Source of the DNA: an uncultured Erysipelotrichaceae bacterium
GTDB taxonomy: Bacteria; Bacillota_I; Bacilli_A; Erysipelotrichales; Erysipelotrichaceae
Length of the DNA: 7,440 bases
Assembly: GCA_902803275.1 (NCBI GenBank)
Contig: CADCPE010000098.1
Location: 1-7,440 of the forward strand
Direction of reading: 5' to 3'
Both the position numbers and the translations under genes were made by a program. This document shows, in pieces, positions 1 to 6,142 of this stretch. The notes below the pieces were generated by a model. The model saw only the letters and a list, made by a program, of their open reading frames with translations. It ran no database searches and was not told the origin of the DNA. Position 1 is the stretch's first letter. Each line of letters opens with the position of its first letter.

Positions 1-405
1 AATCCGTATAATGTAGTCAATGCCTACATCAATGCGATCTCTGCCGGCATCGGTCTGACGATGACTTTCATTCTCTTCAATACCAACAGAAACTCTATTT
101 CGGATATCGTTGAGATCCAAAACGGCAGAAGACTGGATACGATGGTCTCTACCGGTGATAGCCTGGCTTCCAAGATTGCTGAAGCTGCTGTCGATAAACT
201 GTTCCTGGTAGCTCTGGCTGCAGCAGGATTCTCAGCCAAACTGGCCGATCAGGGTCTTTTGCAGAATATCGCAACACAGAATGCGATCAACGCCCTTTTA
301 GGATGGATCCCGGCACTGGTAGCTGTTCTGATGGCTGTCTTTGCCTCAATGATCGATACGCAGAAGGAATATGATGAAGCAGTTGCACAAAGGAGTGGCC
401 ATTAA
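1..405 (+). CDS. GPH-type MFS sugar/cation symporter, C-terminal part (5' end outside window)
   Basis: The frame is already open at base 1 and runs to TAA at 403-405, giving about 134 C-terminal residues. Hydrophobic stretches are visible at fragment residues ~11-26, ~65-80 and ~105-122, consistent with the last helices of a 12-helix carrier. Between the first two sits a polar loop with the pattern D-I-V-E-x-x-x-G-R-R, then S-x-x-D-S-L-A-S-K. This resembles the DxVEY...G.R......S...K loop of the glycoside-pentoside-hexuronide (MelB-like) branch of the major facilitator superfamily. Family knowledge: these inner-membrane proteins import small solutes, often glycosides, with Na+ or H+. The stop is one base before the start of the downstream amide hydrolase, so the two are very probably one operon and may share a substrate. 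The substrate cannot be read from this fragment; assignment to another MFS branch is possible. Confidence 0.72.
   Translation, partial: NPYNVVNAYINAISAGIGLTMTFILFNTNRNSISDIVEIQNGRRLDTMVSTGDSLASKIAEAAVDKLFLVALAAAGFSAKLADQGLLQNIATQNAINALLGWIPALVAVLMAVFASMIDTQKEYDEAVAQRSGH
389..395 (+). promoter_or_regulatory. Ribosome binding site of the amide hydrolase
   Basis: AAAGGAG lies inside the last codons of the transporter gene, 11 nt before the ATG at 407. In-frame ATGs at 371 and 374 lie further upstream inside the transporter gene and have only a weaker AGAAGGA very close to them. I therefore place the hydrolase start at 407. Confidence 0.75.
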
Positions 406-406
406 T

Positions 407-1564
407 ATGAATCCGCACGCACTACTTTCAGATCCTAAACAGATCGAAGCTGTTGAATCAATCAGAAGAGTAGATGATGAAGGCTATCTCTACCACATGA
501 CATGCAACTACGACTACTATGATCTGCCGGATATGTTCAAGGCGATCATCTCTGCCGGCTGTTCAACTTTTGTGACCAGGAATCTTGGCGGCGATATCCT
601 GTTTGTCCGCAATTATGACTACTCCCACTACAAGAACAATGACCGCGTGCATAATCCTCGCACAGGCTTGAATATGATCGTTGAGGGAAACAATCCCAAG
701 GCAAAGTATAGATCATTAGGCTGTGGCGATGCGTACTGGATAGACTTTAAAAACGGCTCATACGCCAAAGGAATGGCGGATGACGGCGTTACTGATCTCA
801 GCGGCTTTGTGCTGTGTCCGTATCTGTGCATGGACGGTATGAATGAAGCAGGGCTGGCGATCTCCATACTGGCCCTTTGCGTAAAAGCCGACTGGAAGGA
901 AATACCATATGATAGCTATGAGGAAAGACTCAACCCGAATAAGGATAATCTGTTTCTAGAAAATCCCGGTGAAGTTCCTGATCCATACTGGCAGCATGTA
1001 TCCTATAATTCGGTTGCGGTAAATAAGGCTGATAAGAAAGCCTGGATCGCCGATATGGAAACGATCGAGACAAGGAAGCAGGACAAGAATACCTATCTTC
1101 ATCCGATCGTCATGAGGATGGCACTGGATAACTGTGCAGATGTTGAAGAAACTCTTGGATTATTCGGCAACGTCAACGTCAAAGGAGCGATGCCTGGTGC
1201 TGATTATCATATCATGGTCGCCGATAAAAGCGGCAGGTCCTGTCTGATCGAATGGCTGGGTGATGAGATGGTTGTCACCGATATCGATCATGCGACCAAT
1301 CACTATGTCGCAAAAGAAGACAGATTCTTCCCTGAAGGCTGCGGCAGAGATGAAGTGCTGAAGGCAGGATTGTTCAGGACCAGAAAAAAAGGCATGCGCG
1401 AAGACTTTGTGGAAAACCTGATGAAACTGGTCATCAAGGATCCTGAAAACGGAGCTGACAGGGGAAAGACCCAATACTCGTGTATCTACAATCTCACCAG
1501 AAAAACCATGAGGATCTATTCCTTCGGCGACATGTCCAGATACTGGGACTATAAACTGCAATAG
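407..1564 (+). CDS. Linear amide C-N hydrolase (choloylglycine hydrolase / C45-like Ntn hydrolase)
   Basis: A 385-residue protein with no signal peptide, so probably cytoplasmic. The likely nucleophile is Cys52 in G-C-S-T-F, followed by V-R-N-Y-D with Arg68 and Asp71. The Cys-to-Arg and Cys-to-Asp spacings (16 and 19) match C2/R18/D21 of bile salt hydrolases. Further family-like blocks are D-G-M-N-E-A-G-L (143-150), D-Y-H-I-M-V-A-D (266-273), G-R-S-C-L-I-E (276-282) and T-N-H (297-299), whose Asn298 may be the oxyanion residue. Family knowledge: such enzymes cut linear amide bonds in bile salts, penicillin V, N-acyl amino acids or related conjugates after the Cys becomes N-terminal. Here cleavage between Gly51 and Cys52 would remove a 51-residue prosegment, as in C45 acyltransferases. 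It directly follows a transporter gene, suggesting that an imported conjugate is hydrolysed. Family is fairly sure; substrate unknown, and it should not be named a bile salt hydrolase on this evidence. Confidence 0.85.
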   Translation: MNPHALLSDPKQIEAVESIRRVDDEGYLYHMTCNYDYYDLPDMFKAIISAGCSTFVTRNLGGDILFVRNYDYSHYKNNDRVHNPRTGLNMIVEGNNPKAKYRSLGCGDAYWIDFKNGSYAKGMADDGVTDLSGFVLCPYLCMDGMNEAGLAISILALCVKADWKEIPYDSYEERLNPNKDNLFLENPGEVPDPYWQHVSYNSVAVNKADKKAWIADMETIETRKQDKNTYLHPIVMRMALDNCADVEETLGLFGNVNVKGAMPGADYHIMVADKSGRSCLIEWLGDEMVVTDIDHATNHYVAKEDRFFPEGCGRDEVLKAGLFRTRKKGMREDFVENLMKLVIKDPENGADRGKTQYSCIYNLTRKTMRIYSFGDMSRYWDYKLQ

Positions 1565-1596
1565 AAAAGGAGAGCGCTGTACTGCTCTCCTTGTTT
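1565..1596. terminator. Bidirectional Rho-independent terminator between convergent genes
   Basis: A 9-bp perfect stem, AAGGAGAGC (1567-1575) with GCTCTCCTT (1584-1592), encloses an 8-nt loop. On the + strand it is followed by a short T-rich run (TTGTTT). On the - strand the 3' arm runs into TTTTC. It begins directly after the hydrolase stop and touches the stop codon of the convergent L,D-transpeptidase gene, so it can end both transcripts. The T tracts are short, so efficiency is uncertain. Confidence 0.8.
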
Positions 1597-2911
1597 AATC
1601 CATAACGCTTATTTCATCCCCGAGCCTGAGGCGCTTAAACAGAAGTCCTATCTTGTTCAAAGGCATGTTTACACAGCCTCTTGACGGATCATACAGCCAG
1701 ATATCGCCGCCGAACTCATCACGCCATTGGGCGTCGTGGAGCCCGTACATTCCGCCTGTTTCATCAAAACCGACCCAGTAGTCGACGTGTTCGATATAGT
1801 CTCTTCCTCGCAGCTTCGTGTCTTCGACTTTTCTTCTGACTTCAAATTTCCCATGCGGTGTCTCGTCGGTCAGATCCTTGTTGCCGGAGACGATCGGTGA
1901 TTTCAGTGTCAGTATGTCGTCTTCATAGTAGTAGAGTGTCTGTTGATTTATCTTGACTTCGACTCTTCTTACAGGCTGACCTGGAATGGTATTCACCTCA
2001 ATGGTTTCATCTGTGGTTTCCGGCATGATCTTCATGAGCTTTTCTTTGAGATCCTGTTTGTCTATGAATGATGATGAGCCGTCATTTTCGATCGCGAACT
2101 TCAGCAGATAGTCGTCCAGATGATCTTCATTGAGGATCGGATCAGAGTCGGTGAAATCGTACAGGGAACAGATATCTTCCTTACTCATTTCAACCTTTTC
2201 ATCGTATACGTTCAATTCGATCTTTCTGTTTATAAGCTTTTCGATATAGGCTTTCTTTCCATCAAGTGAAGGATCGTTATCGCCGATACTTGCCTTCTCA
2301 TAAAGACCGGTGAGATCAAGATCCAGGGAATCGGCTTTTATGAACAGCTGATCGATATGATCATGGAAAGCCCTGATCGCTGTATCCTTATCAATATATG
2401 AACCATCTGATGATCTGATCAAGACCAGATCACCATCTTTTATCTCATAATGAGCATTGACCGGTTTTATGATCTTTTCTTCCTTGAGACAGTAAAGATC
2501 TTCCGCCAGTTCCTTTATCTTTTCAGCCGAAGCTGTGCCTTTGATCCTGTTTTGACCGAGATCTTTCTGATCAAACAGCGAGGCAAACCACAGGAGCGTG
2601 TTCTGACTCTTCAGATTTGCGGAAGCATCGTAGGTGATATCGCTGCCAAGATCTTTCAGCGCAATTGTCTGCTTATACAGACTGCCTGAATTACCGGTCT
2701 TCTGAATGATCGTGATCTGCGGCCTGATGTCTTTTATTGCCTCGTTGGCCTTGTTTAGATCCATCAGAGAAACATCGATGCCGTCAATGGTGGTACGGGG
2801 CAGAAAATGCGCGGAAAAGAAAACCAGTCCGAACAGATAAGCAGACATAAGCATCAGAATGGCGCATAGGATGATGATCGCTCTTTTTTGATTCTTAACG
2901 GATTTAGGCAT
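1595..2911 (-). CDS. Membrane-anchored L,D-transpeptidase with YkuD catalytic domain
   Basis: 438 residues from the ATG at 2911; an in-frame TTG at 2917 would add two residues. A short basic N-terminus precedes one membrane helix (~11-33), placing the rest outside the cell. Residues ~40-300 resemble two peptidoglycan-binding-like (PG_binding_4) units, the first opening with D-G-I-D-V-S. The C-terminal ~314-436 is a YkuD domain: a Q-Q-T-L-Y-Y-Y strand, T-P-H-G-K-F, G-L-H-D with His392, and S-R-G-C-V-N-M with catalytic Cys413. The gap of 17 residues between His392 and Ser410 fits the family. Family knowledge: these enzymes make 3-3 peptidoglycan crosslinks or attach proteins to the wall, and are carbapenem- rather than penicillin-sensitive. 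The usual S-H-G-C is S-R-G-C here, a position known to vary. It seems monocistronic, with its own promoter and a terminator separating it from htpG. No convincing SD precedes the start. Confidence 0.9.
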   Translation of the reverse strand: MPKSVKNQKRAIIILCAILMLMSAYLFGLVFFSAHFLPRTTIDGIDVSLMDLNKANEAIKDIRPQITIIQKTGNSGSLYKQTIALKDLGSDITYDASANLKSQNTLLWFASLFDQKDLGQNRIKGTASAEKIKELAEDLYCLKEEKIIKPVNAHYEIKDGDLVLIRSSDGSYIDKDTAIRAFHDHIDQLFIKADSLDLDLTGLYEKASIGDNDPSLDGKKAYIEKLINRKIELNVYDEKVEMSKEDICSLYDFTDSDPILNEDHLDDYLLKFAIENDGSSSFIDKQDLKEKLMKIMPETTDETIEVNTIPGQPVRRVEVKINQQTLYYYEDDILTLKSPIVSGNKDLTDETPHGKFEVRRKVEDTKLRGRDYIEHVDYWVGFDETGGMYGLHDAQWRDEFGGDIWLYDPSRGCVNMPLNKIGLLFKRLRLGDEISVMD

Positions 2912-2923
2912 TTGCAATTAAAT

Positions 2924-2951
2924 ATTATACTGAAAAAACGCCTTATTCTCA
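2924..2951 (-). promoter_or_regulatory. Putative promoter of the L,D-transpeptidase gene
   Basis: A perfect TATAAT -10 box reads on the - strand at 2929-2924. The -35 region is poor (TGAGAA at 2951-2946, 16-nt spacing). It lies between the htpG terminator and the transpeptidase start, where a promoter is needed. Transcription would begin near 2917, only about six bases before the ATG at 2911. Confidence 0.6.
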
Positions 2952-2962
2952 TCATGAATAAT

Positions 2963-2992
2963 AAAAAAGGATGAGAATTCATCTCATCCCTT
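2963..2992 (-). terminator. Rho-independent terminator of htpG
   Basis: Read on the - strand, GGATGAGA (2989-2982), a 5-nt loop and TCTCATCC (2976-2969) form an 8-bp stem. The stem can be extended by G-T and A-T pairs, and is followed by six T residues (2968-2963). It starts a few bases after the htpG stop codon. Confidence 0.9.
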
Positions 2993-2996
2993 ATGA

Positions 2997-4868
2997 TCAT
3001 TTGATCGCTTTGAGCATCAGTTCGGAGATCTTCAAGGCATAGGCGCTCGGATCATCGAGTTCCAGCCCTGCCATCAAAAGAGCCTGCTGATAAAGAAGAA
3101 TAGCGTAGTCGGAGATATCGCTTCCTTCATCATTGAGTTTCTTTAAGGCAGCGAAGAGCTCGTGATCGGGATTGATCTCCAGGATCTTGTTGGCTTTCAT
3201 GCCTTCCTGATTCATCTGTCTGAAGACTTTTTCCATTTCGATGGACATCATGTCGTCAGATACCAGACATGCCGGATAGGTCTTGAGTCTTGATGAGAGC
3301 TTGACATCCTGAACCTTGTCTTTGAGGATCTCCTTGATCTTGTCCAGCAGATCCTTGCTTTCTTCGCTCTTTTTCTCCAGGTCTTCCTTTTCCTTCTTGG
3401 AATCGAGATCAAGATCGCCTTTCAGGATCGATTTGAATGGTTTTTCATCATAGGTATTCACGACTGAAGCGAAGAACTCATCGACGGAATCGGTGAAGTA
3501 GAGAACTTCGTAGCCCTTGTCGAGGACTTTCTCCAGCTGCGGCAGCTGCTTGATCTTTTCCAGAGATTCACCTGAAGCATAGTAGATGTCTTTCTGGCCT
3601 TTCTTCATCCTGTCGACATATTCCTTGAGTGTGACGTATTTATCTTCCTTTGAGGACTTGAACATGATCAGATCGATCAGAACATCCTTGTTGGCGCCAA
3701 AGCCGTCATAGCAGCCGTATTTGAGCTGTGTGCCGAAGCTGTCAAAGAACTTCTCATAGTCTTCACGCTGTTTTTCCAGCATGGTCTGCAGTGTGGATTT
3801 GATCTTCTTGTCCACGGACTTCTTCAGATTCTTCATCTGATAATCCTGCTGCAGGATCTCACGGGAGATATTCAGACTAAGATCATCCGAGTCAACTACG
3901 CCTCTGATGAAACGGAAGTAATCGGAAACGATCTCCTTTGCCTCATCCTTGATGAAGACACCGCGGGAATAGAGCTTGAGTCCAAGCTTGTAGTCGCTTG
4001 TATAGTAGTTGAAAGGCCTCTGCGAAGGAATAAACAGCAAGGCGCTGTAGGAAGTGCTTCCTTCGACCTTGTAGTGGATCGTCTTGAGCGGTTTTGAATA
4101 ATCGTAGTATTCCTGCATGTAGAAGTTCTCATAGTCTTCAGGCTTGATGTCCTTCTTGGCTTTTTTCCAGATCGGCTGCATGGAGTTGATCGTCTGAAGC
4201 TTCTCGACTTTCTCCGACTTGCCGTCTTCCTTGTAGTCATAGCTTTCCACAAGCATTTCGATCGGGTATCTGATGAAATCGGAATACTTCTTTACCAGTG
4301 ACTGGATCTCGTTTCTGTCAAGGTACTTGTCGTATTTCTTTTCCTTGGTGTTGTCTTTGACGTGCAGAGTGATCGTTGTACCGTAATCATCTCTTTCGCC
4401 GCTGCTTATCTCGTAGCCGTCCATGTTCGAAGTCCACTTATAGGCTTTATCAGTATTTACCTTGCGGCTGAGCACCTCGACATTGTCGGCGACCATGAAG
4501 GCGGAATAGAATCCGACTCCGAACTGTCCGATGATGTCGGCCTCGCTTTTTTCATCGAGCTCGCTCTTGAATTCAAAGGTGCCTGATTTGGCGATGGTGC
4601 CGAGATTATCTTCGAGTTCCTTCTTATCCATACCGATGCCGTTGTCGGTGATAGTGATCGTTCTGTTTTTCTTGTCGACATCAATGTGGATCTTCGGATC
4701 CTCTGAGGTGATATCGGGATCTGTCAAAGAGAGGATGTGCCTTTTATCCAGGGCATCGGACGCATTGGAAATAAGCTCTCTTAAGAAGATGTCGGTATTG
4801 GTATAGATCGAGTTGGCCATCATATCCAGCAATCTTTTTGATTCTGTTTTAAACTGTTTAACTGCCAT
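2997..4868 (-). CDS. htpG: Molecular chaperone HtpG (bacterial Hsp90)
   Basis: A 623-residue, full-length Hsp90-family ATPase of the cytoplasm; it remodels client proteins as a dimer. The N-terminal GHKL ATPase domain shows E-L-I-S-N-A-S-D-A-L with Glu31 and Asn35 (E34/N38 in E. coli HtpG), D-N-G-I-G-M at 75-80, and G-Q-F-G-V-G-F-Y-S-A-F at 114-124. The middle domain has the catalytic-arginine segment L-N-I-S-R-E-I-L-Q, and the C-terminus is the usual dimerisation region without an MEEVD tail. The start at 4868 is chosen because AGGAGG lies 8 nt upstream and M-x-x-x-Q-F-x-x-E is the family's usual beginning. An in-frame ATG at 4889 would lie upstream of that SD and add seven atypical residues. 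It is transcribed alone, between a CIRCE-bearing promoter and a strong terminator, so HrcA-controlled heat induction is expected. Confidence 0.97.
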   Translation of the reverse strand: MAVKQFKTESKRLLDMMANSIYTNTDIFLRELISNASDALDKRHILSLTDPDITSEDPKIHIDVDKKNRTITITDNGIGMDKKELEDNLGTIAKSGTFEFKSELDEKSEADIIGQFGVGFYSAFMVADNVEVLSRKVNTDKAYKWTSNMDGYEISSGERDDYGTTITLHVKDNTKEKKYDKYLDRNEIQSLVKKYSDFIRYPIEMLVESYDYKEDGKSEKVEKLQTINSMQPIWKKAKKDIKPEDYENFYMQEYYDYSKPLKTIHYKVEGSTSYSALLFIPSQRPFNYYTSDYKLGLKLYSRGVFIKDEAKEIVSDYFRFIRGVVDSDDLSLNISREILQQDYQMKNLKKSVDKKIKSTLQTMLEKQREDYEKFFDSFGTQLKYGCYDGFGANKDVLIDLIMFKSSKEDKYVTLKEYVDRMKKGQKDIYYASGESLEKIKQLPQLEKVLDKGYEVLYFTDSVDEFFASVVNTYDEKPFKSILKGDLDLDSKKEKEDLEKKSEESKDLLDKIKEILKDKVQDVKLSSRLKTYPACLVSDDMMSIEMEKVFRQMNQEGMKANKILEINPDHELFAALKKLNDEGSDISDYAILLYQQALLMAGLELDDPSAYALKISELMLKAIK

Positions 4869-4876
4869 ATCATACT

Positions 4877-4882
4877 CCTCCT
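4877..4882 (-). promoter_or_regulatory. htpG ribosome binding site
   Basis: AGGAGG (within AAAGGAGGAG) sits 8 nt before the ATG at 4868 on the - strand. It fixes that ATG, rather than the in-frame ATG at 4889, as the htpG start. Confidence 0.9.
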
Positions 4883-4893
4883 TTAGCATATAA

Positions 4894-4920
4894 TTAGCAC
4901 TCTATTATCTAGACTGCTAA
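4894..4920. promoter_or_regulatory. CIRCE element (HrcA operator) of htpG
   Basis: The + strand reads TTAGCACTC, nine bases, then GACTGCTAA. The CIRCE consensus is TTAGCACTC-N9-GAGTGCTAA, so 17 of 18 arm positions and the spacer length match; only base 4914 (C for G) differs. It overlaps the predicted htpG transcription start (~4917) and lies in the 5' leader just ahead of the SD, the usual place for HrcA repression of heat-shock genes. No hrcA gene is in the window. Confidence 0.93.
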
Positions 4921-4923
4921 TTT

Positions 4924-4952
4924 AATATAACATTAATAAATGATTAAATCAA
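4924..4952 (-). promoter_or_regulatory. Putative htpG promoter
   Basis: On the - strand TTGATT (4952-4947) and TATATT (4929-4924) are separated by exactly 17 nt, a good SigA-type match. Transcription would begin around 4917, inside the outer arm of CIRCE. A second TATAAT on the - strand at 4964-4959 lacks a good -35 and is less likely. Confidence 0.7.
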
Positions 4953-4960
4953 GGTATAAT
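4933..4960 (+). promoter_or_regulatory. Putative ybeY operon promoter
   Basis: TTAATA (4933-4938) and a perfect TATAAT (4955-4960) are 16 nt apart. Transcription would start near 4967-4969, at or within two bases of the ybeY ATG. The htpG -35 box (4947-4952) lies inside this promoter's spacer, so both promoters cannot be occupied together. Confidence 0.6.
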
Positions 4961-4968
4961 TATAGAAG

Positions 4969-5412
4969 ATGATCAACATTGTAAACAGAACCAAATACAG
5001 CGATTTTAAGGACTATTATCCTTTGATCGAGGAATATTACAGGAAGACGCTTAAGACTCTTAAGATGGAAGATAATTACGCCGTATCGCTGATTATCTGC
5101 GGTCCTGTGACAATCAGAAGGATCAACAGAGAATACCGTGGCATCGATAAGGTCACCGATGTGATCTCTTTTGCGCTGCTGGATAATGAGGAGACAGTCG
5201 AATATGAAGACGTCATCGAATTGGGCGATATCTTCATCAACAGGGACAGGGCCATCAGCCAGGCTCACGACTATGAACATTCGATCAAAAGGGAGTTCGT
5301 CTTCCTGTTTGTCCATGGTCTGCTGCATCTTCTGGGCTATGATCACATGAATCCCGAAGATGAAAAAAGGATGTTTGCCCTGCAAAGAAAGATCGTGGGG
5401 GATCTTGAATGA
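4969..5412 (+). CDS. ybeY: Endoribonuclease YbeY (rRNA maturation factor)
   Basis: 147 residues, normal family length. The zinc-binding signature H-G-L-L-H-L-L-G-Y-D-H places the three histidines at 116, 120 and 126. Also present are I-N-R-E-Y-R with conserved Arg57, T-D-V-I-S-F at 63-68 and L-G-D-I-F-I at 85-90. Family knowledge: YbeY is a cytoplasmic single-strand endoribonuclease acting in 16S rRNA 3'-end maturation, ribosome quality control and stress tolerance. The next gene overlaps by 4 nt (ATGA), and era, another 16S maturation factor, lies downstream in the same operon. The start has no SD and sits immediately after the predicted transcription start, so the mRNA may be leaderless. 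phoH (ybeZ-like), commonly just upstream of ybeY, is absent here; htpG lies there divergently. Confidence 0.96.
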   Translation: MINIVNRTKYSDFKDYYPLIEEYYRKTLKTLKMEDNYAVSLIICGPVTIRRINREYRGIDKVTDVISFALLDNEETVEYEDVIELGDIFINRDRAISQAHDYEHSIKREFVFLFVHGLLHLLGYDHMNPEDEKRMFALQRKIVGDLE

Positions 5413-5744
5413 AGAAGTTTGCCGATGCCTTCAACGGCCTGAAGATCGCCTTCAGGCACAAGGCGGTAATGATACAGCTTGTTCTCGGGATTATGGCGAT
5501 CATCGGCGGAATGATCATCAGGCTGGACTATTATGAATGGCTGGCCTTCATCGTCTGCATAGTGCTGGTCATCTCATGTGAGATCTTCAATACGGCTGTA
5601 GAGAAGATCGGCGATTATCTCAATACGCAGAAAGATGAAAGGATAAAGATCATAAAGGACCTGTCAAGTGCGGCTGTGCTGACTAGTTCGCTCGGTGCAC
5701 TTGCAGTATGTATATTCACGTTGATAAGGAGAATCATTGGATGA
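5409..5744 (+). CDS. dgkA: Undecaprenol kinase / diacylglycerol kinase, DgkA family
   Basis: A 111-residue integral membrane protein with three predicted helices (~18-38, 44-63, 88-108). The signature E-I-F-N-T-A-V-E followed by K-D-L-S-S-A-A-V-L gives Glu58, Asn61, Glu65, Lys83 and Asp84. These are in exact register (offset 11) with E69, N72, E76, K94 and D95 of E. coli DgkA. Family knowledge: DgkA proteins are small homotrimeric lipid kinases; in Gram-positive bacteria the main substrate is usually undecaprenol, recycling the cell wall lipid carrier, so udpK may be the better name. The gene overlaps ybeY by 4 nt (ATGA) and cdd by 4 nt, so coupled translation is likely; a G-rich stretch (GGGGG, 5397-5401) is the only SD candidate. 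Confidence 0.93.
   Translation: MKKFADAFNGLKIAFRHKAVMIQLVLGIMAIIGGMIIRLDYYEWLAFIVCIVLVISCEIFNTAVEKIGDYLNTQKDERIKIIKDLSSAAVLTSSLGALAVCIFTLIRRIIG
5726..5731 (+). promoter_or_regulatory. Ribosome binding site of cdd
   Basis: AAGGAG, embedded in the end of dgkA, lies 9 nt before the ATG at 5741. An in-frame ATG at 5708 would lie upstream of this site and add eleven residues without family resemblance, so 5741 is preferred. Confidence 0.82.
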
Positions 5745-6142
5745 TAAGTAATGAACAACTGGTAGAGAAAGCTTTTGAAGCAATGAAGAACGCCTATGCG
5801 CCTTATTCAAACTATCATGTGGGCGCCTGCGTGCTGTGCAATGACGGCGAGACCTTCAAAGGCGCCAATATCGAAAACGCCTCATACGGCGCGACAAACT
5901 GCGGGGAAAGAAGTGCGATCTTTGCGGCATATTCAAACGGCTATCGCAAAAACGACATCAAGGCGATCTCGATCGTCACTGACGGCAAGCGCCTAGGTAC
6001 CCCTTGCGGCATCTGCCGGCAGGTACTTTCTGAGCTGCTGAATCACGATACACCTATTATTCTTTCTAATGGCACGGAAACTAGAGTAACGAATGTTTCA
6101 CAGCTTCTGCCTGACAGTTTTGGAGTGGACGATCTGGACTGA
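5741..6142 (+). CDS. cdd: Cytidine deaminase (homotetrameric type)
   Basis: 133 residues, typical of the small tetrameric class. It deaminates cytidine and deoxycytidine to uridine and deoxyuridine in pyrimidine salvage in the cytosol. Visible are Y-A-P-Y-S-N-Y-x-V-G-A near residues 19-29, G-A-N-I-E-N-A-S-Y-G at 41-50, and the zinc site C54-G-E56 (N-C-G-E-R-S-A-I), with P-C-G-I-C giving Cys89 and Cys92. Glu56 is the proton shuttle. The usual C-A-E is C-G-E here, a mild substitution that should not abolish activity. The start overlaps the dgkA stop by 4 nt and the stop shares a base with the era start, so it sits inside one tight operon. Its place between dgkA and era is common in Bacillota. 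Confidence 0.96.
   Translation: MISNEQLVEKAFEAMKNAYAPYSNYHVGACVLCNDGETFKGANIENASYGATNCGERSAIFAAYSNGYRKNDIKAISIVTDGKRLGTPCGICRQVLSELLNHDTPIILSNGTETRVTNVSQLLPDSFGVDDLD

Noticed and set aside
7..12. TATAAT near the window start.
   Set aside because: It is inside the transporter reading frame with no gene start nearby that needs a promoter.
1160..1561. A 133-codon open frame antisense to the amide hydrolase.
   Set aside because: It lies wholly within a well-supported gene, has no SD and shows no recognisable protein features; it is a shadow frame.
407..1564. Naming the hydrolase a bile salt hydrolase.
   Set aside because: The Cys/Arg/Asp spacing fits, but the nucleophile is at residue 52 rather than 2 and the substrate-loop residues cannot be matched by eye; only the wider family is supported.
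2411..2432. Inverted repeat TGATCTG / CAGATCA with an 8-nt gap, looking like an operator or hairpin.
   Set aside because: It lies in the middle of the L,D-transpeptidase coding sequence with no T tract, and such matches are expected in GATC-rich DNA.
3896..4252. A 118-codon frame on the - strand inside htpG, with very Arg/Ser/Thr-rich translation.
   Set aside because: Such low-complexity composition is typical of an out-of-frame reading of a real gene; the htpG frame is intact across it.
4960..5385. A 141-codon open frame antisense to ybeY.
   Set aside because: It mirrors the ybeY codons, shows no motif or SD, and ybeY itself carries the full zinc signature.
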